A DNA stretch of 64,000 nucleotides from Metridium senile. Taxonomy: Eukaryota; Cnidaria; Anthozoa; Actiniaria; Metridiidae. Made by a program: the position numbers and the translations under genes. The DNA lies in assembly GCA_949775045.1 (NCBI GenBank), contig OX459103.1:18963653-19027652 (forward strand), read 5' to 3'. Shown in pieces: positions 11,741 through 32,800 of the stretch (position 1 is its first letter; every line of letters starts with the position of its first letter). The notes under the pieces were generated by a model. That model ran no database searches, was not told where the DNA came from, and saw only the letters and a list, made by a program, of their open reading frames with translations.

Positions 11741-14700
11741 AGCTTTAAACCAGTCTGTTCAGAAATTTCTGAGACAAATAGTCTTTACTTCTTGGTTGAG
11801 ACTACATACACACAGATGGTGTAATAAATAACATATCAAAATATCTTACAGTCTTAATAAATATCTTTATTTTTATTATATCTTTTACCAAACTGACTGT
11901 CTTGAATAATATATTATCTCATGTCACTAGGGTGAATGTCATCTCTCTAAAGCATGTTATTAATTCTTATAACAATAACAGATCATTGCTTTGTATCTTA
12001 GCAATTTGAATATGAATTGCTTAAGCTATTACACAATTGTCTGCGGCAGAGTGGTTTTCTCATGGCATTTCAGTCCTCATCAATCAATTTCTTTTCTTCA
12101 CAACAGACAATTTAAGTGACATATAATTCTTCAGCTTTAAAAACTTGAGCCGACAATTTCAACATCCAAATTGCACACCAGAGAATTGAAGCTCTTAACT
12201 AACTAAGTAGTTTAAATACTTGAGAGAATTCAAGTTTTAAAGATGTAGATGTAGTAATACTATACTTTTGGTCTAAAGGAATTAAGATTTTTTTTAGAAA
12301 GAAAATGTTAATTGAATAAGCTCATTATCCAATATGTATGTATGGAAACTAGCGAATAAACTAGTAAAGGCTGCATGCGTCGGTGTTTGATATAAAAGAT
12401 GTATGTCATTAGGCACACTAGGTAATTTCTTGGGAGCTGGAGTATTTGTTTTTTTGGTAGGAATATGCCTTTTCAAGTGAAATTTATGTTTATCTTATTA
12501 ACTTTCATAGATATGTTTTTGAATCCATACAATCTTACACACGTCACGTTATTATTCTATGAGATAAAAGTCATATAAAGCCAATAACAAAACATGGTCA
12601 TTGAGCCGTGGTTTAGCACAGACATCTATTGTAAAAAAATACAATGACTTATGAATATCAATTGAACCTTCCCGCTGATGACATAACCTACTAGACTTAA
12701 CGATTCATTTCTACTTCAGCATGTTAGAAATATATTTTACAAAATAACAGAAATACTTTTTGATAAAAAATGGACACAAAAATCATGAGAAATGTTGCAT
12801 TGTTTCGCCAACTGCAGTGTCAATATTTTTCATAATGATTTTTGGATCATTTGCAAATTTAAAGCAATTTTAAATTTGACAAATTTAATTTGTGGTAACA
12901 ATGACTTTGATTTTTGGGTCCAACCTCTTATTAACATATACATATTATATTTTCTTAAAATATTTAAACACAAGATTGAAAATATAATAAACTTTAAAAT
13001 GTAGAATATATAGTGGCATCTGAAAATGTTATCTATTAAATAATTTTTTTTGTGAAAAAAATTATAATTTGACAACAGAATGATTTATTAGTCAAGAGTA
13101 TAATTTCAAAATTCCTTCAAAGTTAATATCACTGGTATTTCTACCCCTCTGTGAATTCACAAATAAGTCAATTATTTTGTCTGTTGGATATCAACCTGAC
13201 ATGTATGTGCAATATTAGATATGATTAGATTATATAAAGCTTTAGCAAAATACTCTTTGGCAATAGTTTTTTTTTTTAATATAGGAGATGTTTTATATTA
13301 ATAATCAAAAAATGATGATGATGGTGATAATAATGTTATGTATTGATGATGATGATGATAATAATGTTATGTATTGATGATGATGATGATAATAATGTTA
13401 TGTATTGGTGATGATGATGGCCATGATGATGGTGATGACTGTAGTGGCAGTGGATGTGTTTATAATGATGATGGTGTTGATGATGATGGTTGTGATGAGA
13501 TGATTATAATGGTGGTTATGATGATGATGATGATGATGATGATATGTGATAATGATGATAATAAATTAGTGCTAATTAATTATAATGATATACACTTGCA
13601 AATATACAATATAACAACTAGAGAATTCATGAATTTATTTTATCACTTCGAAACATTCCAAAGCATAATTTCATATTTATATAAAATAATATTTATGAAA
13701 TAATCTTAAATAACTAAAATTCCATAAAACAATAATTATATTTTAACATTTGAAGAATAAAAACCATTCGAACAATAAATGTTTGTCTTTCTAAAATGAT
13801 AAAAAGTTTTAAAATAATTATAAAATGGTCACGATCTGCTAGCGTTGCCATTAGCGACCGTGGTTCCAATATGCAAATTTGTCTCACCAAACAAGCGTAT
13901 CGATAAATAAATGAAAACTTTACGATTTAAAAAATATATCATTTACTCTAAAATGAAAATTTGAATCGCTAGAATTTCAGCAATGGGCAAAATATAAAAT
14001 GTCATTGGATTACCAATGGCTGAGAGCAATATTACATGAGAATGCACATAAAAAATAATTGTAAAATATTTTTAGTCATGAGAGATTGAACATAATTAAT
14101 GCAATTTTTAACCTTTTTTCATTCAAAACTATACTTTGAAATTTTCATATCGAGTTAATGTAAAAGCATTAATAGAATTTAGAATTTCAAAATGTATTAT
14201 TTTATTTATTTTTAGTGTAAAAATAGTTTTTTATTGCTTCGATCTGCAATGATTGCGGTTGAAATTATCGAGGAATCCAAGTATCCACACATTGATTAGC
14301 AAACACACTAAATTAAGACCTTTGTCTGAACCTAAAACCTACTAATTCTATACTATGGTTAAAAGAAAAATTAATTTAGGCAAAATCAAACGAATATTCA
14401 TTGAAATATATTTTTTCTACGCCAACGCGTTTGAAGATCAAGGAACTTTGCATGAAAAATGTCGACACCCATTGATCGATCTCGACGAAGAATCGCGGAA
14501 AAATGTCATAACTTGTCCATTTTAAGCTAAGGGTTTTAATTTTGAGGCGTTTTCCATGTGATAAGTGAAGGAATTTTTGCGCGTTGAAATTGACAATGCT
14601 GTTGAAATATTCCCAAAACCTGTAATAATTTAGAATCAGCAATGCGCGGACGCTAGCATGTCATGTATTTTTAATGGTGTGTGAGAGTCTTGCTTTAATC

Positions 14701-16028
14701 TTTGATCGCTGAAGTCCAAGATTTGTGTTCGACATATTTCGGAGCTGTTTGCAAAGACACGAGTATATTTAAAGTCTTCGATAAACTCGAATCTTCGCAC
14801 TTCCATCCGCGCTTATCGAATATTGTAAGCTTCGCTATCGAACACTGCAAAAATTCTGCATTTTTTCAAACTAGTCGGAAAGACAAATTATTGCCATACT
14901 GAGGAAAGGAGAGTATTAGATGTAATAAGATTCAAAATGACAATTTTTTTTACAGAGAAAAAAATAAAATTAAAGAGCAAAAATGCAAAATCAGTCAGGT
15001 GGAAAAATAGCACAATTTTAAATCACAGTTTATAAACATTCCGTTATTGCGAGTACTACAACAGCATACATACAACATTACAGCTACAAAACATAACACA
15101 GAAAAACAGTTTACAGAGCTATTCATAGATAGAAAGAATACGAATTAATAAAGAATATAAATAAGACCAAAATACCAAGTTCTCGTTGGCCGCTAGTGGG
15201 TTTCTGTCATCCATGTTGTAGTCTTCTCAAATCAGTCGCTTCAAGACACAGTCTAATTCTCCTCCAAAAATCTCTATTTATCCATACATTGTCCAAAACA
15301 CTAGCCAGGCTAGAGGCAAATGGAATTTTAGTTTTTTCCCATCAATTTGAAGCAGAAAAATTCGACAAAATGATAGAACTTATCGAGGGTCTTTCCTCGT
15401 TCGGCCAATAACAAACATTGAGCATGCGCGCTGGAAGGTGCACCTGTTCTGGTATTTGATTGACAGCAGAGCTAAATATGGACGGGGCTTACACTTTACA
15501 GGTGAAATAACTGACAAGGGAGGGGTGAGGCATATGAAAGCATTCAAGAAAGATCATCAATAAAGAATGGCTTTAAAAACTTTCACTTATATAAAATCAG
15601 ATATTGAGAAAAGTGATGTTTTTAGCACAATTTACTGACAATAATTTTATATTGAAAAATACAAAAATCTTTTTTCAGCTAAAAATATAGATAAGCTGCG
15701 GTATAAAATGTACTATTTAAAATTATTAAAGCAGTTGTAAAATTTATTATATATTCAATATTCGTGAATATATTATAGCAGCAATATAAATATTGTTAAC
15801 ATAACCGCTTTAATTGAATTTAACTTTCAGTTTGGAATTATTAAAGTTACGCAAAGTTACCTAGTAACATTTTTACGAAATTACAAATTTCAGTCAATTA
15901 CCTATCATTTATATCAAACACCGAAGCAGCTTATACTAGTTTACTCGCTAGTTTCCATTAATATGTTAGAGAGTGTTACTTACTGACGTTTTCGACATTG
16001 ACAGAAGCAAATTAATAATTTTAAAACA

Positions 16029-16585
16029 ATGTAAAAATAATCAAATTGCTACTGTGGAATAGAGCACAAACACTATATCCATAAAATAGAATTAAATTGC
16101 TACTGTGGAATAGAGCACAAACACCATATCCATGAAATAGAATTAAATTGCTACTGTGGAATAGAGCACAAACACTATATCCATGAAATAGAATCAAATT
16201 GCTACTGTGGAATAGAGCACAAACACTATATCCATGTAATAGAATCAAATTGCTGCTGTGGAATAGAGCGCAAACACTATATCCATGAAATAGAATGATA
16301 TTGCTACTGTGGCATAGAGCGCAGACACTATATCCATGAAATAGAATCAAATTGCTACTGTGGAATAGAGCACAAACACTATATCATGAAATAGAATCAA
16401 ATTGCTACTGTGGAATAGAGCGCAGACACTATATCCATGAAATAGAATCAAATTGCTACTGTGGAATAGAGCGCAAACACTATATCATAAAATAGAATCA
16501 AATTGCTGCTGTGGAATAGAGCGCAAACACTATATCCATGAAATAGAATCAAATTGCTGCTGTGGAATAGAGCACAAACACTGTA
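16029..16585. repeat. 51-bp minisatellite, family M51, about 11 copies
   Basis: Unit: ATTGCTACTGTGGAATAGAG, CACAAACACTATATCCATGA, AATAGAATCAA. Copies differ at a few sites. A reverse-complement array of the same unit lies at 49450-49845. Confidence 0.9.
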
Positions 16586-16660
16586 TTTTGATTTGGTCAA
16601 AGATTGTAGGCTCATCAATTTTTGTAGAAAATTGCGGTCGACCGTTTTTTATGGGTCGCC

Positions 16661-16742
16661 ACTTAATGGAGACTGACATGCTGGGTTTAGGGTTTAGGTG
16701 GGTGGCTTTGTTTCAAACCTCAAATCTCCAAAAACCATCCAC
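16661..16742. repeat. Short dispersed repeat with GGGTTTAGGGTTTAGG
   Basis: TTAATGGAGACTGACATGCT, then GGGTTTAGGGTTTAGGTGGG and TTTGTTTCAAACCTCAAATC recur at 22831-22905. The telomere-like look comes from two TTTAGGG units only. Confidence 0.6.
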
Positions 16743-16816
16743 GTAATTATGGGCACGTACAAACACTCTTCTATCTGTCGCGGGAAAAGTTTATATATTT
16801 ATTAACTTTAATCTAA

Positions 16817-17070
16817 TAATGGAAACTAGCGAGTAAACTAATATACGCTGAGTCGGTGTTTGGTATAAAACTAGGTAATGTAACGAAATTTGTAACACCG
16901 TAAAAAATGTTGACTTAACTTTACTGACGTCTCGAGCTTTAGCCCTTCGTCGGAGTAAAAGACAAAACGACTTTTATTCCGATGAAGGGCTAAAGCTCGA
17001 AACGTCAGTAAAGTAAAGTCAACATTTTTTACGGTGTTACAAATTTCATTCTATTACCTATCGTTTAATT
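16817..17070. mobile_element. Foldback/MITE family copy with long inverted repeat
   Basis: The left end is GGAAACTAGCGAGTAAACTA. The centre is an inverted repeat: GTAACACCGTAAAAAATGTT...GCCCTTCGTCGG against CCGATGAAGGGCTAAAGCTC...AACATTTTTTACGGTGTTAC. Relatives of the end or centre occur at 1690-1860, 12335-12420, 15890-15960 and 51085-51225. No coding capacity. Confidence 0.75.
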
Positions 17071-17534
17071 TATTAAATTTTAGCTAGGATGATCCTATTA
17101 CAAATATTGTTACTTCGACAAATATTGTTACTTCGATAACCATTTTATAGTTTATTTCTTTATTTAATTATAACATTTAAAAAACAAACATTGATTATCC
17201 AACTAGTCATAGACGTGTAAAAATATCGCAAGAGTAGGACTGGATCGAGTAAAAATATCCAGCGATATTTTTACTCGTCTATGTCTAGTCTTTCAAGTAA
17301 AAAAAAAAACCCTTTTTATGGTGGTTGGATAATAACGAACAGTTTGATGTGTAATATGGCTAGATAGTTAACATTTGACTCGCTCAAAGGCTCGTAATAT
17401 ACAGCGTTTCACTCGTGAAATATCCACATCAAACTGTCTAATAAGATATATTTATCCTTTAGAACCGTTAGGTCATTTTCCATTTTCGTTGATTATCATC
17501 TACCTAGATGCCCGTGTTACTAGTCCTAATGTGA

Positions 17535-24534
<7,000 letters not shown>

Positions 24535-24539
24535 GACTG

Positions 24540-26890
24540 TACATTAAACTTGTTATTGATGTAATAGAACTATATTAAACTAGACGCTCTATGAGCGTGA
24601 AGTCGGGCTAGTCATAAAATCAACACAGGAGGCTAAACTTTGGGCTTCCTGTGTACGTTCCCAAAGCATCATGGGTGACTATATGCGACATGACAGATAG
24701 ATTGACTAAAAGGTAAAACCCCTCTAGCCCGACTAATAACGTTGGTCATCTGATAATGGTTGATCTGAGTCTGATTTGAATTATGGCAGTCTATACAATA
24801 AACTTCAAGGATCACGATTGATGATTAATGTTGACTTCACTTTATGATACACTTTACAAAATTACCCGATTCTGATTGGACGAGAGGATTACAATTAAAT
24901 CGTAAATTGTACTCTGCAGAGTACCAATTAGTTTTTCAGTATATCATAAATACAAAATCGCACGATCTTTTCGTACAATTTGTAATTAATAGATAATTGT
25001 GATGTTTTGAAAGTTATCAATATGGACTCGCCTAAAAGGCTCGTCCATTTTTTAAATCTTTCAAAACATCACTCATACCTATAAATTACGAATTGTACCA
25101 TGGAAGATATGAATTCAAGCAGCGAAAGTTCAAAACAATGTGGAATGTTTCCAAACTTTGTCTGCAGTGTTTTCCAGCATACTTTATTCTGTGCTGATAT
25201 TATTTACATATGAATATAACATATTTCAAGCTTGGTAAGCAACATGCAACAAAACCTTTACAAACCTTTTTAGAAATAGCGGTATATCTAAACGCTTCAG
25301 CGATATTCGTCTTAGATTAAGCCGGATTCGTCTTAGAATAACACACTACTTAAAAAGGCGCTGTTCCACTTAGTTTGCGATGTTTAAGCAACTTCTCTCG
25401 CAAAGTCATTTCGACACAAGTCCCGCAATGTTTCGCATTCAGCATTGCACAAAGAAGAGTTTAGTTTTACTTTTCACAACGGAACTCAGGAACATGCAAC
25501 GCCATTGCACGTTATAAAATAACTATTAGAAATCCCGCATTCTGATTAGTTGAGGCGCGTGCTTTATGAGAGCACACAGCACGCGCGTTTGCATGTTGAT
25601 CAATTTGTATTTTATTTATAAAAGTAACAGAAAACTTGCTTTCTGTGCTGTATGCAGTTATAATGCACTTAGGGATTGTCAGAACACTCAAGAAGCGGTT
25701 GAGAAGCACTCCGCTTTGAGTCGTGCTTCTCTCAAAACTTATCTCGTGTTCTCATAACCCCGTGTGCTTCATAACTGCACACAGCACGTGCGCGCTTTTT
25801 TATTGCTTCAGTGTATCACGCCTCCAGAAACTTATGCTGTAAGGGCATTGTGAACAAGTTGCTGGAAAATGTTGCACAGATTAAAAGCGCCTTAATGCAT
25901 GCATTCACTCTTTGAGAGCGACACAACAACACAGTAGATTCTATTATTGTATTTGTATTCTAGGATTTAGCAAACAAATGTTACACGAGATGATATAAAT
26001 TAACAAAGTTAATGCGCAGAAAGTATTGCACGGTAAACTGTCTTAAGAAATATGGCGCGTAGTCTCGACTTTTATCATTAATTTAAGTTTTGAACAAGCT
26101 GCTGCTGTAAGCGAGTGTGTGGTAATACCCTCTATTTATACTCCCAAATAAAATTTGACTGACTATAGCCTGACATACGTTAACAATGAATCAAAATATG
26201 GTGACCAATTTGAATAACTATTGTTCTAGACTGACTAGCCTCTCATACATGTACACTGAATTGAAATATGATGACCATTTTCAAAAACTATTGTTATTGA
26301 CTGACTAGCCTCTCATACATGTGCAGTGAATCAAAATATGGTGACCAATTTGAATAACTATTGTTATTGACTGACTAGCCTCTCATACATGTACACTGAA
26401 TTGAAATATGGTGACCAATTTGAATAACTATTGTTATTGACTGACTAGCCTCTCGTACATGTACACTGAATTGAAATATGGTGACCAATTTGAATAACTA
26501 TTGTTATTGACTGACTAGCCTCTCGTACATGTACACTGAATTGAAATATGGTGACCAATTTGAATAACTATTGTTATTGACTGACTAGCCTCTCGCACAT
26601 GTACACTGAATTGAAATATGGTGACCAATTTGAATAACTATTGTTATTGACTGACTAGCCTCTCGCACATGTACACTGAATTGAAATATGGTGACCAATT
26701 TGAATAACTATTGTTATTGACTGACTAGCCTCTCGTACATGTGCAATGAATGAAATTGCATAACTTTTATTGTTCAGGTCTGATTAGCCTCTCATACATG
26801 CAACATAATATTCCGTCAGCATGCAATCGAGGCTAGTCAGTCGAGTCAGCCGCCATATTTGTCTCTGTTCTGTTTTATTCATTTAAATTA
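24540..26890. other. Intergenic region between gene C start and gene D stop
   Basis: No coding exon is recognised. It holds dispersed repeats: 25100-25330 has an inverted relative at 30290-30510, and 25670-25790 has a relative at 36665-36785 (GGGATTGTCAGAACACTCAA, GAGAAGCACTCCGCTT). A 70-bp tandem array lies at 26155-26800, close to the gene D stop codon. Confidence 0.6.
26155..26800. repeat. 70-bp tandem repeat, about 9 copies
   Basis: Unit: TTGACTGACTAGCCTCTCGT, ACATGTACACTGAATTGAAA, TATGGTGACCAATTTGAATA, ACTATTGTTA. It lies 0.1 kb beyond the stop of gene D. One diverged monomer is at 63745-63805 (CAATTTGAATAACTATTATT). Confidence 0.9.
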
Positions 26891-26895
26891 TCTCA

Positions 26896-29800
26896 TTACG
26901 CGACAGTGACTATTACGTCATCAGCGTCCAGTTCCCCGCTGCTGCCTAACAGGCCATGATGGGACGCAAGGGCCTGGCTAGCAAGATATTTCTCTCGTTT
27001 GATTGTGTCCTGCAGCCCCTGAGGCACGTCGGGAACCATGACGTCAATCATTGTACAAACACCGAAGACAAAGTGCTGGAATGAGAAGACGAACAGTGAT
27101 CAACAATAGGCTGATGGGAAACACGACCGAAAGGAATTGTGCTTACCCATACAACATATCAAAGTGTTTGCTAAGCACAGTTTCCCAGACTATAAGCTTT
27201 TACAAAACGGTCATATCTTTTGATTTTGTTAGCAAGGGCACCTTGTCATAGCTAATCTTGGTGGCCAAATCAACAACAACATTCACTCTCTACGTAACGT
27301 TATAGTATACAATTTACAGCATAAATCACACTACGTACGACCTGTACAGATCACCGCACAAATTGCGCAACAAATCGCAGCAAAATAGAATCGTCAGTAT
27401 AAGTAATAAACCGACAATAAATGTCCGGGGGGGGAGGGGGTGGGGTGGTAGACTCACCTCGAATAAAATAACAAAGGCCAGTTTTAACGTGAGTAAATGC
27501 CAGTAGAAAGATGTATAATGTCCATGTGTGTCCCTGAAGTCGATATACCTGATAAACAACATACAATGTAAAGGATTACTTTTAAAACGAGCTCTAAGCT
27601 GATATGGTTTTTAACAAGATATCAAAGCGAATGGGCTCCCCTAAGCAAGGATCAAAGGAGTAGAGAGAAGTTATTTTTTTACATTATAAATACGAGTGCA
27701 AGTTTAGGAATATTGCAGTTTTACATGAGAAATGAAGAGGATGCCATTACGGCGTACATTACAGCCACGCAGTTTACAATCATGACCGTTTTACATGAGA
27801 AATGTAGACGGGACTTATCGGATTGCTTTTACGGCGCACATTGTAGTCACGCAGTTTACAATCATGACAGTTTTACATAAGAAATGTGAAGGACTTATCG
27901 AACTACAAGTTTACCATTATGCATGTGTGTGATTAGTAAATGCATGGCTTTCGAGATCAATTTTCACAACGTGCTCGTTGTTGTTACTATAGATATGACG
28001 TACCTGCAAGGCTGTGACGTGGTGTTGGGCGGTGCCCAGGCCAGACTAAAGTTCAAATATCCCCGTAACGAATGATCAGGCGACACAATTCCCGCGTAAA
28101 GGAGCTTGGGTAAGAACTCTGACGTAAAAGCGATCAGGAACGCCTGGAGGAAATGTACTGTTCATTAAATTTGACGAAAAGAACCCAACCAACCAACCAA
28201 CCAACCAACCAACCAACCAACCAACCAACCAACCAACCAACCAACCAACCAACCAACCAACCAACCAACCAACCAACCAACCAACCAACCAACCAACCAA
28301 CCAACCAACCAACCAACCAACCAACCAACCAACCAACCAACCAACCAACCAACCAACCAACCAACCAACCAACCAACCAACCAACCAACCAACCAACCAA
28401 CCAACCAACCAACCAACCAACCAACCAACCAACCAACCAACCAACCAACCAACCAACCAACCAACCAACCAACCAACCAACCAACCAACCAACCAACCAA
28501 CCAACCAACCAACCAACCAACCAACCAACCAACCAACCAACCAACCAACCAACCAACCAAGCTTACAAATGACTAATTTAACCCACCTCCCTCAAAACAA
28601 ATTGCAAATAGAATCAAATCTCTGACCACTAAACTCGCCACATTGATAAGATACTTACATTGCTAATAACAGCAAGTTTGGCGATCCCTTCAAGAATGGT
28701 ATACCATACCCCAATGTCCTGTGCACGGTCGGCGGTAGACCGTCTTAGATCACATACGAACTTATCGGCGTCTATTCTTATTTCAAATATGTTATTGGCC
28801 AACGCGAAGAAAGGAGCCAATGGGAATGCAGCTACAAATAAGGTTATGAAGCCAAACTGGATCACTGAAATTAAAAAGTGTTACAACAAATTTAAAAGGT
28901 TGTCCAAGGCGATAGGTCATTTCAAGACGGAAAGGAATTATAGACATATACCTATTTCAAAAAGGTTGTTCAAGGCGATATGTCATTCCAAGATGGAAAG
29001 GAATTATAGGCATACACCTATTTTAATAAGGTTGTCCAAGACGATAGGTCATTCTAAGATGGAAAGGAATTATAGGCATACACCTATTTCAAAAAGGTTG
29101 TTCAAGGTGATAGGTCATTCTTCGTTTCATCGTTGTTTTCGATTGAAAGTAGGGTCTGTTTTGCAGTCTACAGACAACTAGCTGTATGGTACTATCCGCT
29201 CTACCTCTCTCCCGTATAGTAGTAAAGTGTTCCTAATAGGACTTACCCATTTCCAGGTATTCCTGGAATAGACCTTCGTTTTCCAGTAATTCATAGTCTG
29301 CCTCCCAACGTGGTTTGATTTCATCGTCTCCTTTTGATCCTCGTTTTCTTTTTTTCATGTACTGCTTGAGCTCACTGGTGGTTAATGAAAACATGAATTA
29401 ATCTGTGATGAAAACATGAATGAATGGATGAATGGATGAATGGATGAATGAATGGATGAATGAATGAATGAATGAATGAATGAATGAATGAATGGATGAA
29501 TGGATGAATGGATGAATGGATGAATGGATGAATGGATGAATGGATGAATGGATGAATGGATGAATGGATGAATGGATGAATAGATCTATAAATGTATGCA
29601 TGAGTGAATGTAAAACTATAGTACTCACGGTATTAAGACTTCTTGTACGTTGCCTATCACTTGTTTACCGATCATGATAACAGCCAACTGCTGAGCGAGT
29701 TCGATGAGACAACCACCAGGACTGCACTACATAACAACACATGTCAACTATCACATTAATACATTATAACTTTGATTGCCATTAATACATTATAACTTTG

Positions 29801-32800
29801 ATTGCCATTAATACATTATAACTTTGATTGCCATTAATACATTATAACTTTGATTGCCATTAATACATTATAACTTTGATTGCCATTAATACATTATAAC
29901 TTTGATTGCCATTAATACATTATAACTTTGATTGCCATTAATACATTATAACTTTGATTGCCATTAATACATTATAACTTTGATTGCCATTAATACATTA
30001 TAACTTTGATTGCCATTAATACATTATAACTTTGATTGCCATTAATACATTATAACTTTGATTGCCATTAATACATTATAACTTTGATTGCCATTAATAC
30101 ATTATAACTTTGATTGCCATTAATACATTATAACTTTGATTGCCATTAATACATTATAACTTTGATTGCCATTAATACATTATAACTTTGATTGCCATTA
30201 ATACATTATAACTTTGATTGCCATTAATACATTATAACTTTGATTGCACAACGTTCAACATCGTTATACAGCTGTTTGAAAACTGAAAGGCTGGTGAAGG
30301 TTTTGTTGCGTGTTGCTGACCAAGCTTGAAATATGCCATATTCATTTGTAAATAAAATCAGCACAGGATAAAATATGCTGGAAAACCCTGCAGACAAAGT
30401 TTGGAAAAAAAAAATCCATATTTTTGTGACCTTTCGCTGCTTGAATTTATATCATCCATAGTTCATTTCGGGCTTGGTATGCAACAAGGAATAAAACCTT
30501 TGCCAACCTTTCTTGAAATAGCTGTATACGTTATATCGTAGTTTGGGTATTTTTGAGGGAGGTAAAAGGACCCACAAGTCTAATAGTAAGGCATGATAAC
30601 GATCACGGTGGTGTATATAATGATCACGTACTAACAAAGTCTAATCTGTGCTCCTTAGTTAGATGGTTGCTATGTGTTGTGTTTATAAAGTTACTAGTTG
30701 CCCTCGTAATGAAAGCACCTTGGCTACAGCATTCTTAATTGAGCACTTGTCTTGCAAGGAAGTGTGCAGTGATTGGCTGCCATTTCTTTTACCATTTGAT
30801 TATAATAATACACTATGTTAGAGGTGTATTCTAACCTGTTCGTTTCGTAGTCCAAATGTTGTCCCGTAGTTTCCTGGGTAACCTTTAAATCTGTAATCAC
30901 AGAAATCAAGAACATCAGTATGAGCATTATTAATATCACCATCACCATCACCCTCATCACCATCACCATCACCATCACCATCACCCTCATCACCATCACC
31001 ATCACCATCACCATCACCATCACCAACACCATCACCATCACCATCACCATCATCATCATCACCATCATCATCATCACCATCACCATCACCATCACCATCA
31101 CCATCACCATCACCATCACCATCACCATCATCATCATTACCAACACCATCACCATCACCACCACCATCACCATCACCATTACCATCACCATCACCATCAC
31201 CATCACCATCACCATCACCATCACCATCACCATCACCATCACCATCACCATCACCATCACCATCACCATCACCATCACCATCACCATCACCATCACCATC
31301 ACCATCATTACCATCACCATCACCAACACCATCACCAACACCATCATCACCATCACCATCACCATCACCATCACCATCACCATCACCATCACCATCACCA
31401 TCACCACCACCATCACCATCATTACCATCACCATCACCATCACCATCACCCTCATCATCATTACCATCACCATCATCATCATTACCATCACCATCACCAA
31501 CACCGTCACCACCACCATCATCACCATCACCATCACCATCACCATCACCATCACCATCACCATCACCATCACCATCACCATCACCATCACCATCACCATC
31601 ACCATCACCATCACCATCACCATCACCATCACCATCACCACCATCATCATTACCATCACCATCACCAACACCAACACCACCACCATCATCACCATCACCA
31701 TCACCAACACCGTCACCACCACCACCACCATCACCATCACCATCACCATCACCATCACCATCACCATCACCATCACCATCACCATCACCATCACCATCAT
31801 CATCACCATCATGATATGCATCCGCGGAAATTTTTTGAACATCACCATGAACGTGTTCGGATCGATAATTTAATTAAAAAATTTTCGTTTTTAAAAAAAA
31901 TATTTTGTAATTTTGTGGGTTTTCCATGAAATATTTCACTCCTAAACTTTGGTGCTTCTCCATCTATTCATTTTTGCTTTATTCAAGTTGAGGTTCAAAA
32001 AGGGAGAATTTTCGGTCAAAATATGAAAAAAATTGTTTTATTCCGTTTTTTCGTCAAAAAAAGGGGTGATCCGTAAAGAACCCTCTATGCTGGTACACCA
32101 TAAGAACTCCACCGCGTTCTAGTTTTTCGTTAAATTTACGAAGATTACAAGTCTAGTACAAGTCTAGCATTTACTCAGAATCTTGAGTTTTGAAATCACA
32201 TCAACTTTGAGAACGTACTGAAAACCTGCCTAAAACAATAGTCAAAATTATGAAACTTCGTATGCATTGTTAATCAACGTTATCTAGGATATTCGTAAAA
32301 ACAATTTTTTGAAAATCATTTTTTTAACAAAAATATCATGTATAGCAAACCTTTTGAACATGTTCGAAATTAGTTCTTTTGCTATTTTTTTGACGAAATT
32401 AAAAAATATATACTAGCAAAATACTAGAGCGGGAAGACATTAAGGTCCGTTTGCATTATTTTTCATTTTTAACGTTCGCCATCGCAATCTGAATTTTTTA
32501 CAGCACATTCTTTGCGAAGATTTTGAAATGGGCTGAAACAGCTGAAATTTTGTTTAAACACTCGTATTTTTGAAAATGCTTATTCACCTTCGTACATATA
32601 GACTAGGGCTACTCAAATATTAAATATTATAGTATAAAAAAATAAATATGGCAAACATTCCGAACATGTTCAAAAAATTTCCATGTAAGTAAATTAAAAT
32701 GTTGTCAAAAATATAGATAAATAATTGCTTGAAAATGTAATTTATGTAAATTGGGGAACGAGATTGCCATAAGATGATATTTTGCCGGAAAGGAACAATA

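Larger units (their letters stand above)
10200..17530. other. Intergenic stretch between gene A and gene C
   Basis: I recognise no gene here. It is AT-rich with an approximately 115-bp imperfect tandem (11210-11740), a GAT-rich microsatellite (13311-13560), a foldback repeat family, and a 51-bp minisatellite. Open frames of 66-109 codons at 14376-14642 (minus), 14702-14902 and 15196-15411 (plus) show no family signature and no clear splice context. Confidence 0.6.

Noticed and set aside
14376..15411. Three open frames of 66-88 codons in the 14.4-15.4 kb region
   Set aside because: No recognisable domain, one lacks an ATG, no matching splice signals, and composition like the flanking AT-rich DNA. 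A real gene cannot be excluded.
27326..27566. Independent short membrane proteins at 27.3-27.6 kb
   Set aside because: They are read-throughs of gene D exon 27548-27458 into introns, and a second frame of the same DNA.
28076..28572. VGWLVGWL and TNQPTNQP repeat proteins
   Set aside because: Perfect (AACC)n microsatellite. The only real coding part nearby is exon 28143-28004 of gene D.
29752..30246. CRISPR-like regular repeat array
   Set aside because: The 26-bp units are directly adjacent with no unique spacers, in an animal genome. It is a minisatellite.
30724..31873. Met/Val- and Ile/Thr-repeat proteins over 30.7-31.9 kb and His-rich proteins at 35.4-36.1 kb
   Set aside because: (CACCAT)n microsatellites inside a gene D intron. 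Only short edges overlap real exons.
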